DNA from: Neurospora tetrasperma FGSC 2508
Taxonomy: Eukaryota > Ascomycota > Sordariomycetes > Sordariales > Sordariaceae
DNA length: 64,000 nt
Assembly (NCBI RefSeq): GCF_000213175.1
Contig: NW_009799179.1
Location: 7,301,981-7,365,980 of the forward strand
Direction of reading: 5' to 3'
Below, piece by piece: positions 24,765 through 35,007 of this stretch. The translations under genes and the position numbers were made by a program. A model generated the notes under the pieces. The model was not told the origin of the DNA, did not search any database, and saw only the letters and a list, made by a program, of their open reading frames with translations. The number at the start of each line of letters is the position of its first letter. Within the stretch, counting starts at the first letter, position 1.

Positions 24765-26000
24765 TTACTCCTCCATCTTGTCCCCGCCCTCTTTCGTTTC
24801 CTCTTCCTCCTCGATGTCCTTCGCAGTCATGCGCTCCGCATACTTCTCTGCCTCCTTCCGCAAAGCCTCGGGCACCTCTTGATGACGGCCCTTCGTGGGA
24901 CCGTCCGCCCCGCTGATCCAGGTCATCTCGAGCTCGAACTCCTTGTCCTTGTTATCGTCGTGGGCAACGTAGATGATGCGCGCCGCCTCCTTGACGGCCT
25001 GCTCCAGCGTCAGACTCGACTCGCCGTCGCTACTGAGGTCCAGCTTCTCGAGCTCCGCCTTGGCCGCTTGTCTGCCCTTGCCCGTCGCGGCGCCGTAGTA
25101 TCCCCAGTAGAGACCCGAGGGCTCCACCATGTACAGGAACGGACCACCGTGCTTCTTGCCCTCCACCTTGCCGCCGGCGCCGACGCTGGGGCCGCTGCCG
25201 ACCTCGCCTTCCACGGGCGTATCGAGTTCGCTGTCGTAGCCGCCGATGATAGCCGTGATGCCGAAAGGTCGCACAGATTGGTAGAGCGTGTAGGCTTGCA
25301 TGTAACCGCCCATGCGGCCGGCTAGGTCTTTTGTCGAAATGGGCGTCTTGTAGTTGTCGCGCCAACCGCGCGCCTCGTCGCGGGCGCGGTCCACGAAGTG
25401 TCTACCGTCGGGGATCATGCCGGAGTATACCTATCAAAGACGGATTCGCAGTTTGTAGTTAGTAATCGTCGAGCTAGATCAAAAGGTAGTGAAGGTCGGG
25501 GTATGGTTTGTTCATGCGATGGCGGGGGAGGGTGGTGAAGCTGGCTCCTGCTGCCCCGCAGACGCAGACGGTCGAAACTCGTGAATGAATCCTGCCCAAA
25601 CAAATAGAAAAAGAAATATATCTACGTATACGTACAATGCCCAAATGCCTGTCAACTGTCGCAATGCGCTTGTTGGCGCCTTGCTTGAGCAGCTTGGATG
25701 TGATAACCTTCTCCGCCGCCAACACGATGCCGTCCTTGCAGCGGATGCCGATCGAGGTGCTGCCATTCTCAACTGCCTTCATGGCATATTCGACTTGGAA
25801 GTTGCGACCATCGGGGGAGAAAATGGAGTTGGCAAGATCGTAGCCTGTTCCTATGGAAGTCTGTTTGTTGTCGAAGGTAACTCTGTCAGTTTCGTTTCAG
25901 GTTCGAGAAGCATGGCTTCTTGCGCCCGGCTGTGGTTTGATCGTTTCGGAGATGGATGCCCGCTAACGAGGGACTGCCGGGGCTTGTCAAGACGTACCAT
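24765..26000 (-). CDS. PRE10: 20S proteasome subunit alpha type 3 (yeast alpha7, Pre10)
   Basis: I assemble 297 residues from exons 26000-25998, 25860-25636 and 25430-24765. The first exon is only the ATG, directly followed by gtacgt. After the 137-nt intron (CTGAC branch) the protein reads [31 protein letters not shown], the alpha-subunit N-terminal gate and signature. The second junction joins RHLGI to [10 protein letters not shown]. Features matching PSMA3/Pre10 include [40 protein letters not shown] and [20 protein letters not shown]. Unlike the usual about 250-residue members, it carries an extra Gly/Glu-rich loop ([18 protein letters not shown]) before LYMVEPSG and a long acidic tail ending [15 protein letters not shown]. 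Alpha subunits are non-catalytic and form the outer rings. Confidence 0.94.
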
Positions 26001-26972
26001 TATGCCTTAGATGGGAAGGTGTTGATGTGCGATGCCGGTATTTGTTTGGATCTCCGGTTTCAATAGGATGGAGAGGTTCTCGTTGCGCTAGCTCGGGCTC
26101 AAGGTGGGTTGCTCAAGAAATGGGTCGTCGGGATCGCTTTGTTTGAAGAGGTGATGGTGGTGTTGCTGGTAGCTGCTGCTGCTAATTGCTTCAGTTCAAG
26201 GTGAGCTCCATCAGGCAGCCTGGGAGCTGCGTAGCACAATTGCCCCGTAGCACCTCCCTCCTGCTCCACTGCTGTGCGGGACAGAAGCTTGGTCGTCCTG
26301 AGGCTGATTTGATGTGGCGTTTGCAACGCGTCAGCCATGGAACAGCCAGCCTTGCACCTTTCCAGCCACAACCATTTCATCACTGGCCCCGCCCACAAGT
26401 ACAATCTCCAGGAACACCCGACCCCACAGGCCGTCCCAGGAAAGCGGAAACGCCTCCTTTTTTGATGTAAACAAACCGTTGTATCACCAGCATATAACGC
26501 TTTTACATTCCCACGTAAACCACGAAATGGAATACGAAGCCCGCACAAAAATAGGGAGGACTGGTACCAGCTAGTAGGGTTGACGGAGCATCAGTCTGCC
26601 ATCAAATCTGACCACGACGAGAAAAAGGTTGAAATGTTATCCCAGAAATTCTCTAAGCCCAGTCTTCCTAGGTCGAATTCACCGACCTGTGCCGGGCTGG
26701 GTAGAAGCGCACCACTTCTTTAACCAGGATATTTAGTTATTACCTGAAGCAAAAAGTTGTCGGATTCAATAGAAGTAAAAGACCACCAGTTAATCCATGA
26801 CCTCTACTTTCCTCAAACCAACGCACACAGCGATATATCGTAGTCAGCTGACAAACTGACCTATCTAGCAAAGACATAGTTGTACATTCCCAATCAAAAT
26901 AACGCCATACATATGCCAAATGGTCTCCTCCATTCCTCCCGAACATACATAACACAAAGCATGACTCCTAGC
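26001..26972. other. intergenic PRE10 promoter and 3' end of next gene
   Basis: About 970 nt. The left part holds the PRE10 promoter and leader, and the right part the 3' untranslated region of the gene ending at 26973. A short ATGATG-like triplet repeat lies near 26150-26185. No coding evidence. Confidence 0.45.
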
Positions 26973-27779
26973 TCAAAGCATCTCCTGATCATCCCTGTAC
27001 GCCATAAATAGTCCGTACTGGTTTGCCATGGCAACTTGTTGCCTCCAGTCAACCCCCGCGTTAGCATAAACAGGGTCGGAATGCGCGGGGTTAAACGTCG
27101 GGCCACCGGTGGCAATGGCGAGGGGGCGGCAGGCATCCTTGGTGCGTTCCACGGATTCAGCAAATGCTCGACGAGCGGAGTCTTCATACTCACGGCGAGC
27201 CATATCCTCATAACCTGAAGCCATGTAGGGCTCCATTTCATGATGTGAGTCCGCCGCGATCCAACGACCGTCGCCTGCCTGAATCGGAGTCAGGGGAGTT
27301 CCATCGAGGCTCATGGTCACTTCTTGTTCAGCCGCCTGCTGCTGTTGCTGTTGCTCCCATCGGCTCTTGGCCAGGATCTCTTCCTGGCTCACGCTTGTCA
27401 TACTCCAGTCTAGTGTAGGATTATCGCTACGGCTTGTAGGAGGACAATTGCGCCAAAGGTCAATCAGCCTGTAGCGCTGCGGATCGTCCACTGACTTGAA
27501 AAGCTGGAGCTGGGCACGGGACAAGTACGCTGTGTTCACATGGTGCTTTGTGAGGACAGCTTCAACCTCAGATAGTGCAGGCGGCTCTGAAGTCCTTCTG
27601 GGTGCAGGCTGTGCTGGTGGGGTGTCCTGGGTACGAACATGGGCTGAGTGGTTGTAGTGTGCCGAGATGTAGACGATCTTCGGTTCTTGATTCAGTACCT
27701 GGACTTGTGCGAGTTGCTGAACAGGCTCTAGGGACAAGTTCCGGGAAAACAGAGCGGAAAGTTCGTCTTGTGAATGCAT
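26973..27779 (-). CDS. conserved-looking fungal protein of unknown function, 268 aa
   Basis: A single coding exon of 268 residues starts at the ATG at 27779, which has an in-frame TAG 15 nt upstream and so fixes the start. I do not recognise a family. The N-terminus is short and polar (MHSQDELSALFSRNLSLEPVQ), then a central part has YLSRAQLQLFKSVDDPQRYRLIDLWRN. A Gln run follows (WEQQQQQQAAEQE) and a C-terminal part rich in Arg/Glu/Ala helices (YEDMARREYEDSARRAFAESVERT). There is no signal peptide, membrane segment or Cys cluster. A good intron fits the leader at 27828-27923 (donor gtaatg, branch GCTAAC, acceptor cacag), which supports transcription of this strand. The central helix resembles small fungal helix-forming proteins, but assigning a role would be a guess. 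Confidence 0.8.
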   Translation of the reverse strand: MHSQDELSALFSRNLSLEPVQQLAQVQVLNQEPKIVYISAHYNHSAHVRTQDTPPAQPAPRRTSEPPALSEVEAVLTKHHVNTAYLSRAQLQLFKSVDDPQRYRLIDLWRNCPPTSRSDNPTLDWSMTSVSQEEILAKSRWEQQQQQQAAEQEVTMSLDGTPLTPIQAGDGRWIAADSHHEMEPYMASGYEDMARREYEDSARRAFAESVERTKDACRPLAIATGGPTFNPAHSDPVYANAGVDWRQQVAMANQYGLFMAYRDDQEML

Positions 27780-29988
27780 ATTGATGTGATTCTAGGAGGA
27801 ATGTGAACCGTCTCGATTGTTGTTATTCTGTGATGTCATAAAAGATTGTTAGCATGTGAGACAAGAAAGATTTGTAAGATGTGACCAAAAGGTTGTGGCA
27901 GGAACAGCTTCGTTGTACATTACCTGAGACCCGGGTTGTTCTTTTCTTGTAGTCTTGACAATTCCTGTTGTTGGTTGGTTACACGGCCCTTCCTGCTGCG
28001 CAAGTTGGGCTAAGTAGATGTGGTGATATCGAGCTAGCTGGCTGAGATGCAAAGCAGGAATTGGCAGCAAGGACGAAGAGCTTGTACCGCGGCTTTGAAA
28101 ACGGATGTATTCTAGTACAACTCGTTTGTATTATGGTGTCAACTATTTAAAGAAAAGTGAACGGTTCTCGGCCGACTCTTGAGATTACGAGTGACGGTGA
28201 CTCGAGGGTGGAGTTTCAAGCGGTGTAGATACGATTTCCTTCCGCGGTATGGAGAGCGAACGAAGATCAAAGTGTTCGTGGTCTGGGATAAGCAACCAGG
28301 AATGGCAACGTGACTCGTCTAGTGCTTTGCCGCAGTTTCTCGGTCGTCAAACTTTGTGAAGTTTCGTAAGACTGATGCTTCCCGACTGGCTACCGTGATG
28401 TGTGTAGTTTTGAGGTGAAGAGAGATAGGGGAGCAAGATGAGGAAACAAAACTACAGATCATACGAGGGTGGGCGTGGGGAAGTTAAGACTTCTTATTTG
28501 GGCAGGCAACCTGAAGATATCCTCGTGATGATGTGAACGAAAGTGCACGCACATTTGCAGGCAAGATCAAGGAGTGTTGGGAATGGAGGGGCAGGGCAGG
28601 CACACCTGGGTTTGGGACGGCGGGGAGGCGGGGGGATGATTGCAAACTAGCGGTATTTGGGCGGCAGAGATACACCCCGTCAGGGACGCTAGGCTCATAA
28701 TGCGGCACCATCAAAAATGGCCCGGCGTTCGAACAGACAAACATTGACCGTTCAACGTTCAAGAAAGCCGATCATGCTTCGACGAATTCTCGCCATGGTG
28801 TAAACTGTGTGATACCAACACCGGGCCGCAAACAGCCTCGAGGGCCGAGGCCCCCCAAAAGTGACCAAATGCAGGCCCTGGACGCCAGTGGTTGCATGAA
28901 TATTGCGCATCAGGCAGCAAAAAACAGTTTCCAGCATTTTCCTGAGACAATTGAGCGCAGACGGGTTTCGAAAATGTGAAGTTCGGTGCAGTGTTTGGCG
29001 GTTGGGTTGGGCAGTCACACAGTCAGGCTGTTAGCGTCATCACTGCAATCATGCGTCCATCATGATCTGAATGAACGATATGAAACAGCGGCTATCAATC
29101 GAACCTTTCCGCCCAATCACCAAAGGGGAAGTGACGCATATGATAAATCGGGATGATAGACTACTTCCCTCTGGTCGGGGGTAGAGCAATCATACTCGAC
29201 AACACTCATATTGTCTTTCGTAGGCCGTACGGAGCTTGAAATACATCGTAAAGTTCGTGCCAATAATAAACTATCATTGACGAAAGGGAACAATCGAATG
29301 TTGGGAAGGGCAAAGTAATAACATGATGAGAAGGGTCCAGAACGTGTCGCGCTGGAGATCAAGATCCCCGCTGAGGAAATGGCCCACAGGCGGGCGAGGC
29401 GGGGTCAAGGCCGGCCGGGCTCCATCGGGGTGGTAATCGTGGGTTGCAGGGATAGGCTTGACGAGCAGCCACGTGCAAGACTGTCAAAAGCTTCTAATTG
29501 GGTAGCTATGGTTAAACAAGCCACATTTACCCGCCACGGATGACGTTGGTTGGTCTCAACACTGGGACGAGGACCCCAGGGACCATCTTCACAGTTCATA
29601 GCGGGAGCAGGTCAGTCATCCCTCCCGTTTTCACGTTCAGATCGATTGACCACTGCCCACCATCCATCTCTGGACAAATAAACAGCCATCGCAAGTGAGG
29701 CAGCCAATTGAACAGCTGACCCGCCAGTTTCGAGTCAGTGTCTTGGAGAGTTTGCCCCGCGAAGAGGTTCCTTCACATGGTTCAGCGGTGTTAAGTAGTT
29801 GGCTACTTGCCTTATCCACTTTACTTTCACACCTGCAGTTGATTTGATCTATCTTATCGGGCATTCTCCTCGAAAGTCAACAGTCCCTTTCATTTATCCT
29901 ATACACTTTCTTTGACTTTGACTGTGTATCATTCATACTTCTAGACTTACAAGCAGCTATTGGCCCGAGCCACCCAGACTCCATTACG
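27780..29988. other. divergent promoter region, 2.2 kb
   Basis: It contains the probable leader intron (27828-27923, minus strand) of the 268-residue protein and the promoter of the J-protein gene at 29989. The rest shows only short open frames on both strands without coding character. No tRNA or repeat was seen. Confidence 0.45.
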
Positions 29989-31087
29989 ATGCCTTCAACT
30001 CGCCCTCCAAATTACTGTTAGTAAAAGAGACATCAGCTTCCTTGTCCTAGCACTCGCGCGGCAAGGCGGAGAGCTCACATGGCTTCCGATAGATGCGATC
30101 CTAGGGCTTCCTCCAACCGCCTCGACAAATCAAATCCGTGATGCCTACAAACGGTATGACAGCAGCTTTCCTGCACACGACTACAGATCACCCAAATGAC
30201 CACCATCAACTAACAAGGTCCTGGCAATGGCGACAGCGCCGCCCTCAAGACGCACCCAGACCGCGTAGCAGCCGATGCGCCCGACCGCGCCGAGCGCACC
30301 CGTAAGTTCCAGCTAGTCAACGACGCCTACTACACCCTCTCCGACCCTATTCGGCGCCGGGAATATGACGAGCAGCGCAAGATCTTCGGCGTCGGTGCCG
30401 ACTACGTTCCACCATCGTCAGCGTCCTCCTCTTGGGGCGGCAGTGCAGCCTCAGGAGGAAGCGGTGGAATGCCAGGCGGCTTCGAGAATACCTCCGATCC
30501 CTTTGCCGAAGCGGACGCCGGTGCGGGCGGCGCCGGCACCAGCCCCGCCGGCCAAGCCTTCTCCTGGGCATGGAACTTTTTCACCAAGCAGAACCAGAGC
30601 AACAACGACAATGGCCGCGCGCAGCAGGACCGTGAGCAAACGCAAAACGAGCAGTTCGCCGATGTCTTCGAGGAGATGCTGCGCGAGGAAGGCATGGCGG
30701 AGCCTGACGGCACCAACCGACCAACGAACAAGTTCTGGAGCTTGCTAGGCGGAATCAGTGGTGCCGCGCTGGGCTTCATCGTCGCGAACGTGCCTGGTCT
30801 GTTGGCCGGCGTGGTTGCCGGGAACAGATTGGGTGCTATTAGAGACGCAAAGGGGAAGAGTGTCTATGCTGTATTTCAGGTAAGTGCCCTGGTTGTGGAC
30901 CTCTCAAAACAAGATGAAGATTCGGAAGAAGACAGCGGTCTCGATCACGAATGACAACCTGTTGATGATCGGACATTAATCGGTATCACCTTTTTTCTTC
31001 TTATTGCAGGAACTCCCTCAAGACGACAAGGCGAGGCTTCTTACCCAGTTGGCGGCCAAGGTGTTCAGCCATACAGTGGGAATCTGA
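29989..31087 (+). CDS. class C J-domain co-chaperone with Gly-rich hydrophobic C-terminus
   Basis: Four exons, 29989-30016, 30093-30153, 30237-30879 and 31010-31087, give 269 residues. Splicing rebuilds a textbook J-domain: PNYYAILGLPPTASTNQIRDAYKR followed by AALKTHPDRV (HPD at residues 36-38), FQLVNDAYYTLSDPIRRREYDEQ. In the third junction I used the acceptor gacag, because it alone gives KRAALKTHPDR. After the J-domain come a Ser/Gly/Ala-rich linker, a helix (FADVFEEMLREEG) and a Gly-zipper-like hydrophobic segment near residues 197-225 (LLGGISGAALGFIVANVPGLLAGVVAG). That segment could insert in or bind a membrane. Family knowledge gives stimulation of Hsp70 ATPase. The specific partner and compartment are unknown to me. 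Confidence 0.88.
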
Positions 31088-31542
31088 CCAGTATCTTCGA
31101 TCTAGCTGGGCGTACCGGTTGTTTTTTTTTTGGGGGGGGGGGGGGGGGTAAATATATACACAGGGTTCATGATTGGGAATGGCTAGGTTTGTAGTTTGGA
31201 GTTTTGGTTGGGCTTCAGGGTAAGTTGATGACTTACTACACATATTCGATATTGGGTTGAAGGTCGAGAAAGGAAAACAGATCGTAATACCAAGATAATC
31301 CAGATGAGGAAACGAGGGCGCTCTTACACTATACCTGAATTCTGTGTATATGGCTCCACTTTGCTAGGCTATCCGAACCTTGACGGGTAGAATTTGCATC
31401 CCACCAACTTCCCATGCTTTCACATTGATGCAAAAAATATCACGAAGGTGTCAACATGCGTACAAAGTACAAATGCCAAACTGCGAAGATAAAGTGATTG
31501 GGAAAAAAAGAAGTTTTGATGCTTGGAGCACCTTTTGATCTC
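31088..31542. other. 3' region of the J-protein gene
   Basis: Holds the homopolymer tract at 31122-31148 and the downstream side of the tRNA gene, including an A run at 31503-31509. On the minus strand this run is T7, a suitable RNA polymerase III terminator. No coding sequence. Confidence 0.5.
31122..31148. repeat. T10-G17 homopolymer tract
   Basis: Ten T followed by seventeen G lie 35 nt after the stop codon of the J-protein gene, in the expected 3' untranslated region. Such tracts vary in length by slippage and are prone to sequencing error. The G run could form a G-quadruplex-type structure. Confidence 0.9.
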
Positions 31543-31614
31543 CGATCCACCCAGGGGTCGAACCTGGAACCTCCTGATTCGTAGTCAGACGCTCTGCCAT
31601 TGAGCCAGCGGACC
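31543..31614 (-). tRNA. tRNA-Arg (anticodon ACG)
   Basis: A 72-nt cloverleaf with no intron reads on the minus strand. The acceptor stem GGTCCGC/GTGGATC pairs over 7 positions with two G-U pairs. The D arm is GCTC-AATGGCA-GAGC. The anticodon stem TCTGA/TCAGG encloses the loop CTACGAA, giving anticodon ACG. The variable loop is 5 nt, and the T arm is CCAGG-TTCGACC-CCTGG. Internal promoter boxes A (TGGCTCAATGG) and B (GGTTCGACCCC) are intact, and a T run follows about 33 nt downstream. A34 would be edited to inosine to read CGU and CGC. Confidence 0.97.
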
Positions 31615-31875
31615 TTCAAGTTTTGTTGAAATTTCAACAAGCTGTCATAACTATAAACCCCACGAAGAGTAACTGCATGAAAATGGACAAATTGCTGCAA
31701 ACCAAGGCCATCACCTTGTCATTTAAGACAGCTTGTCAACTATATATGCCATCCCTAATACGATAGTCATCTTCATAACCAAGATCACAAGTCCAACCAC
31801 AACCTTCTTTTATTCCTCCCATCAGGGATCAACCACCCATTTCCTTTGACGCCCAGGACGTCGTAACCATGGTGT

Positions 31876-33490
31876 TCACCTCTTCTTATTCTTACGCTTT
31901 CCAGCCTTGTTACCGCCCTGCTGCTTCTGGCTGCCCGTAGACTTGCCCTGTCCCAGCTCGTCTATGCTCTTCTCCAGCAGCTCAAAGTCATCGTCAGAAT
32001 CGGTCGTGCTCGGAGTGGCCTTACCAGGCTCCGAGTCGTCATCATGGTCGGAGCCGCCGGCGACCTCCTCGTACTCTCCTTCGGCAAAGCCTTCTCCGTC
32101 GGCGTTGATGCGCTTCTTGGAGAACAGACGGCCGATGGTGAGGTTGTAGACGAAGAGGGGGAGACGGACGATGGCGGTGTCGGAGACGGTTGGGCGGTGG
32201 AGTTCGTTGGGCTGTTTTGCGGGTGGTTAGGTTACTTGTAATTGGGTACCTTGGTGGAAGAAATGATGGAAAACTTACGTCAAGCAAATACTCGGCCGTG
32301 TTACCCTCCTCGTCCTCTTGCTCAAGGTAGACATCACCCAGCGAATCCACGACAAGCACTTTACCGTTCTCAGCAACGACCCTCTTCTTGGCGCCCGTCG
32401 GTCCGCTACCCTGGGCAGCAGGCTGGGGTGTAGCCGAGCCCGAGGCGGAAGCGGAAGCAGAACCGGCGGCGGCTTGCTGGCCGCGGCGACCACGGCGGCT
32501 GGCGGTCTTCTGGCTGCTGTCTTTGTCCTTCTCCTTCTTGGCGTCGCGCTCCTGCATCCTGCGCATCTTACGGTTCATGGGGATGAGGTTTCCGTCTTCA
32601 TCTTCCATCATCTGCGGCGGGGGCGGCGGGGGAGGAGGAGCGGCAACCGGGGCAGGGGCGGCGTCGACGCCAGGGATGTTAAGGTTCTCCCCCCAAGCGG
32701 CATGGCGGGCAAATTTGATGTAACGCTCGACGAACTCGCGCTGGCGCTTCCAGCTCATGTACAGGGCCAGGTAGTGGGCTGCGCCGCCGGCGAAGAGGAA
32801 GACGCCCGTGATGGCGGTGCCCAGGCCGGGGCGGTAACGGTTGTAGTAGTACTCGGTGCCCTTCCACGTGGGGAAGCCGTTGCTGAGGAAATGGTCGTAG
32901 CGGTCGCGCATAGGGCCGCGGAGGATGTTTGTGACGATGGACAGGCGGGCCTGGCGCTCCGAGGCGCGCTTGACGGCCGCCTTGATCTCGGCGGTCGTGG
33001 GAGGCTTGATTACCTGCGGAATCGGCTTGCCACCGGTCTGCTGCTGCTGCTTGGCTTTCTCTTTCTGCGCCTTGACCCGTTCAGCTTGGAGCTGCTGCTT
33101 GACCTTGTCCGGGTGCAGCTGACGGGACTTCTTCTTGTAGGCCTTGTTGATGTCATCGAGACTGGCGGACTTGCTGACGCCGAGGAACTCGTAGAAGGTG
33201 ACGTCGGGGCCCTCATGGGCAATGAGTTCGTCGCGGACTCGGAAGATTTCGCGGTCTGTGTCGTACAAGACTATGTTAGAATGGGGAGGTCTCTTCCCTA
33301 CGTCTTCGTATGGCCCTCCGCCATCATCGCCTATCCCAGCTTGTGTCGTGTAGGGATCGCCAGCACATCTGCTGGCCTAGGGAAGCTTCGAGACTGTTGG
33401 GAGAGTGGGTGACTTGCCTTCCTTGGACCACGCTGCCGTGAGCGGCGTCAATAAGGCCAAAAGGCCGAGAGAGAGCGCGGAGAATCTCAT
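31876..33490 (-). CDS. ERJ5: ER-membrane J-protein, ERJ5/DNAJC1-like
   Basis: I assemble 461 residues from exons 33490-33418, 33255-32279 and 32211-31876. The protein starts with a signal peptide (MRFSALSLGLLALLTPLTAAW). A lumenal J-domain follows (VTFYEFLGVSKSASLDDINKAY...LHPDKV, HPD at 72-74), then a long insert within the J-domain region, a membrane segment near residues 168-190 (TAITGVFLFAGGAAHYLALY) and a cytosolic part. The cytosolic part holds a poly-Pro run, basic MNRKMRRMQERD and a C-terminal NLTIGRLFSKKR region ending in a Lys/Arg tail. The first intron uses a GC donor (AAG|gcaagt), the only choice giving WSKEDREIFRVRDEL across the junction. The domain order matches the Erj5 family, co-chaperones of BiP/Kar2 in ER folding. 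It faces the other J-protein gene across the tRNA. Confidence 0.92.
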
Positions 33491-35007
33491 GATTGCATTA
33501 TTTTCTGGCCTTGAACAGTGAGTGGCGCTCCTGTCGTGCTCAGGTAAAAGGAGGATGTAAAAATGCCAGCAGCTTGTTCCGAAACTTTCAGGGGACACCT
33601 TTTCCACGATTGGGTCAATGTAACCACTGGGTCGCATTGGCTTGGCGGGGTTGTAAGCAGAAGGCCAGCTGGCATCCAGCAGCTGCTTTGTCCGCCGTGT
33701 AAACTACAAGGACAAAGATGTGAAGGGTTAGGGTTTGAAGTGGTTAGCGAAAACGAAGCAAGTGTTTGAACCATGACTTCACTCCCTTGACACTCAGCTG
33801 TGAAAGCTTCTCTTTCAAATCTTTCTATCTCTTTTGAGTGCTAATGATTTGGCGACCTTCTGGCCAGGCTATCTGTACCAAAATGGTTTCTGTCTGGGTT
33901 ACCCTTTGTGTTCAAAAGTCATAACCAGTCGCAGACATGCCCGTTAACCCTTGTACTCAGTCAACCCACGAGGTCCCGGGACGGCAAGAGTCGGGTTTTC
34001 AACCATACCTCCAAAAGTCCTGAACAAAGTCTCGGCCAAAGGTTGACTTTAACTCTGTAATGCGTCTGGTGTATTTGCGTTCATGGCCATTGTCATTAAG
34101 CGTTCTTGGGTTGACACCCCACTCCGTGAGCCATTCGATGCTTCCAAGGCTCCTAACTCTCTTGACTTGACTTCCTGCCTGCAGCCTGTTGAATTTGAGT
34201 ATTGAGATTGAGATGTCTCAGTGGAGACTTACCTAGGTAGTGAAGCGGCGTTTTTCATTTGGTACCCAAGGTAGCCCAAAGTAAACAGCATGGTGAGCTT
34301 TTGGGAAAATGACCTCTTGAGCTCCTAGAGATTTCCCAAAAACGTGTATCCACAGATACAGCAAGGGCCGTGGTGTCACTACGTACTGTCTTCGATTGGG
34401 TTTCCAGCCTGAATATGCCGAGTAGACTTGAAACTCATGCTTTGATCATCAACCAAGCTGGAAGCTTCAGATGAAATCGATATTCTAGGTAAGTATCACA
34501 CATCAGTATTCACTGGCGACCAAGCCTCTCCTGATTGGAATTGTTGGCGACTTACCTTGAGATTTCAAATGTGACATGGCCTGATCTCTGACCTCCAAGT
34601 AGTCGGACCCCAGAAGACCGAAAAAGTTTCAGGGACAGAAAGTATTTTTTCTTGGTCCTAATCAGGACTCAAGCGCGTCATGTCATACTCGGCTCAATCA
34701 CTATTACTGCGCGATGAGAAACACGTTTTATGCATGCTATCTTGGTAATGCTGTTTAAACTTTGACTTGGAGAGTTATTTGGGATATTTCCCAGCGGGCT
34801 CGACGTATGGTTTCTTTGTTTTAATAGGGCAATATCTTCGCTCCCCTGACGCTGTATCATCTCTCCACAGGCCGTTCTTTTCCCCGCTAAACCATCGTAC
34901 TCAAGAAGATCTACTTAGTCCTCACCATTGCAGTTATTTATACTGCACATGGCGATATCAACACCTTACCATCGCCTTTCCTTCTGCCAACCTACCCTTC
35001 CCTGTCT
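33491..35007. other. intergenic ERJ5 promoter and RNA ligase 3' end
   Basis: About 1.5 kb. Base composition is more even than in the genes and there are many stop codons in all frames. No coding, RNA or repeat feature was recognised. Confidence 0.5.

Noticed and set aside
30347-30780. Minus-strand frames antisense to the J-protein gene
   Set aside because: Shadows of a GC-rich coding exon, with no independent evidence.
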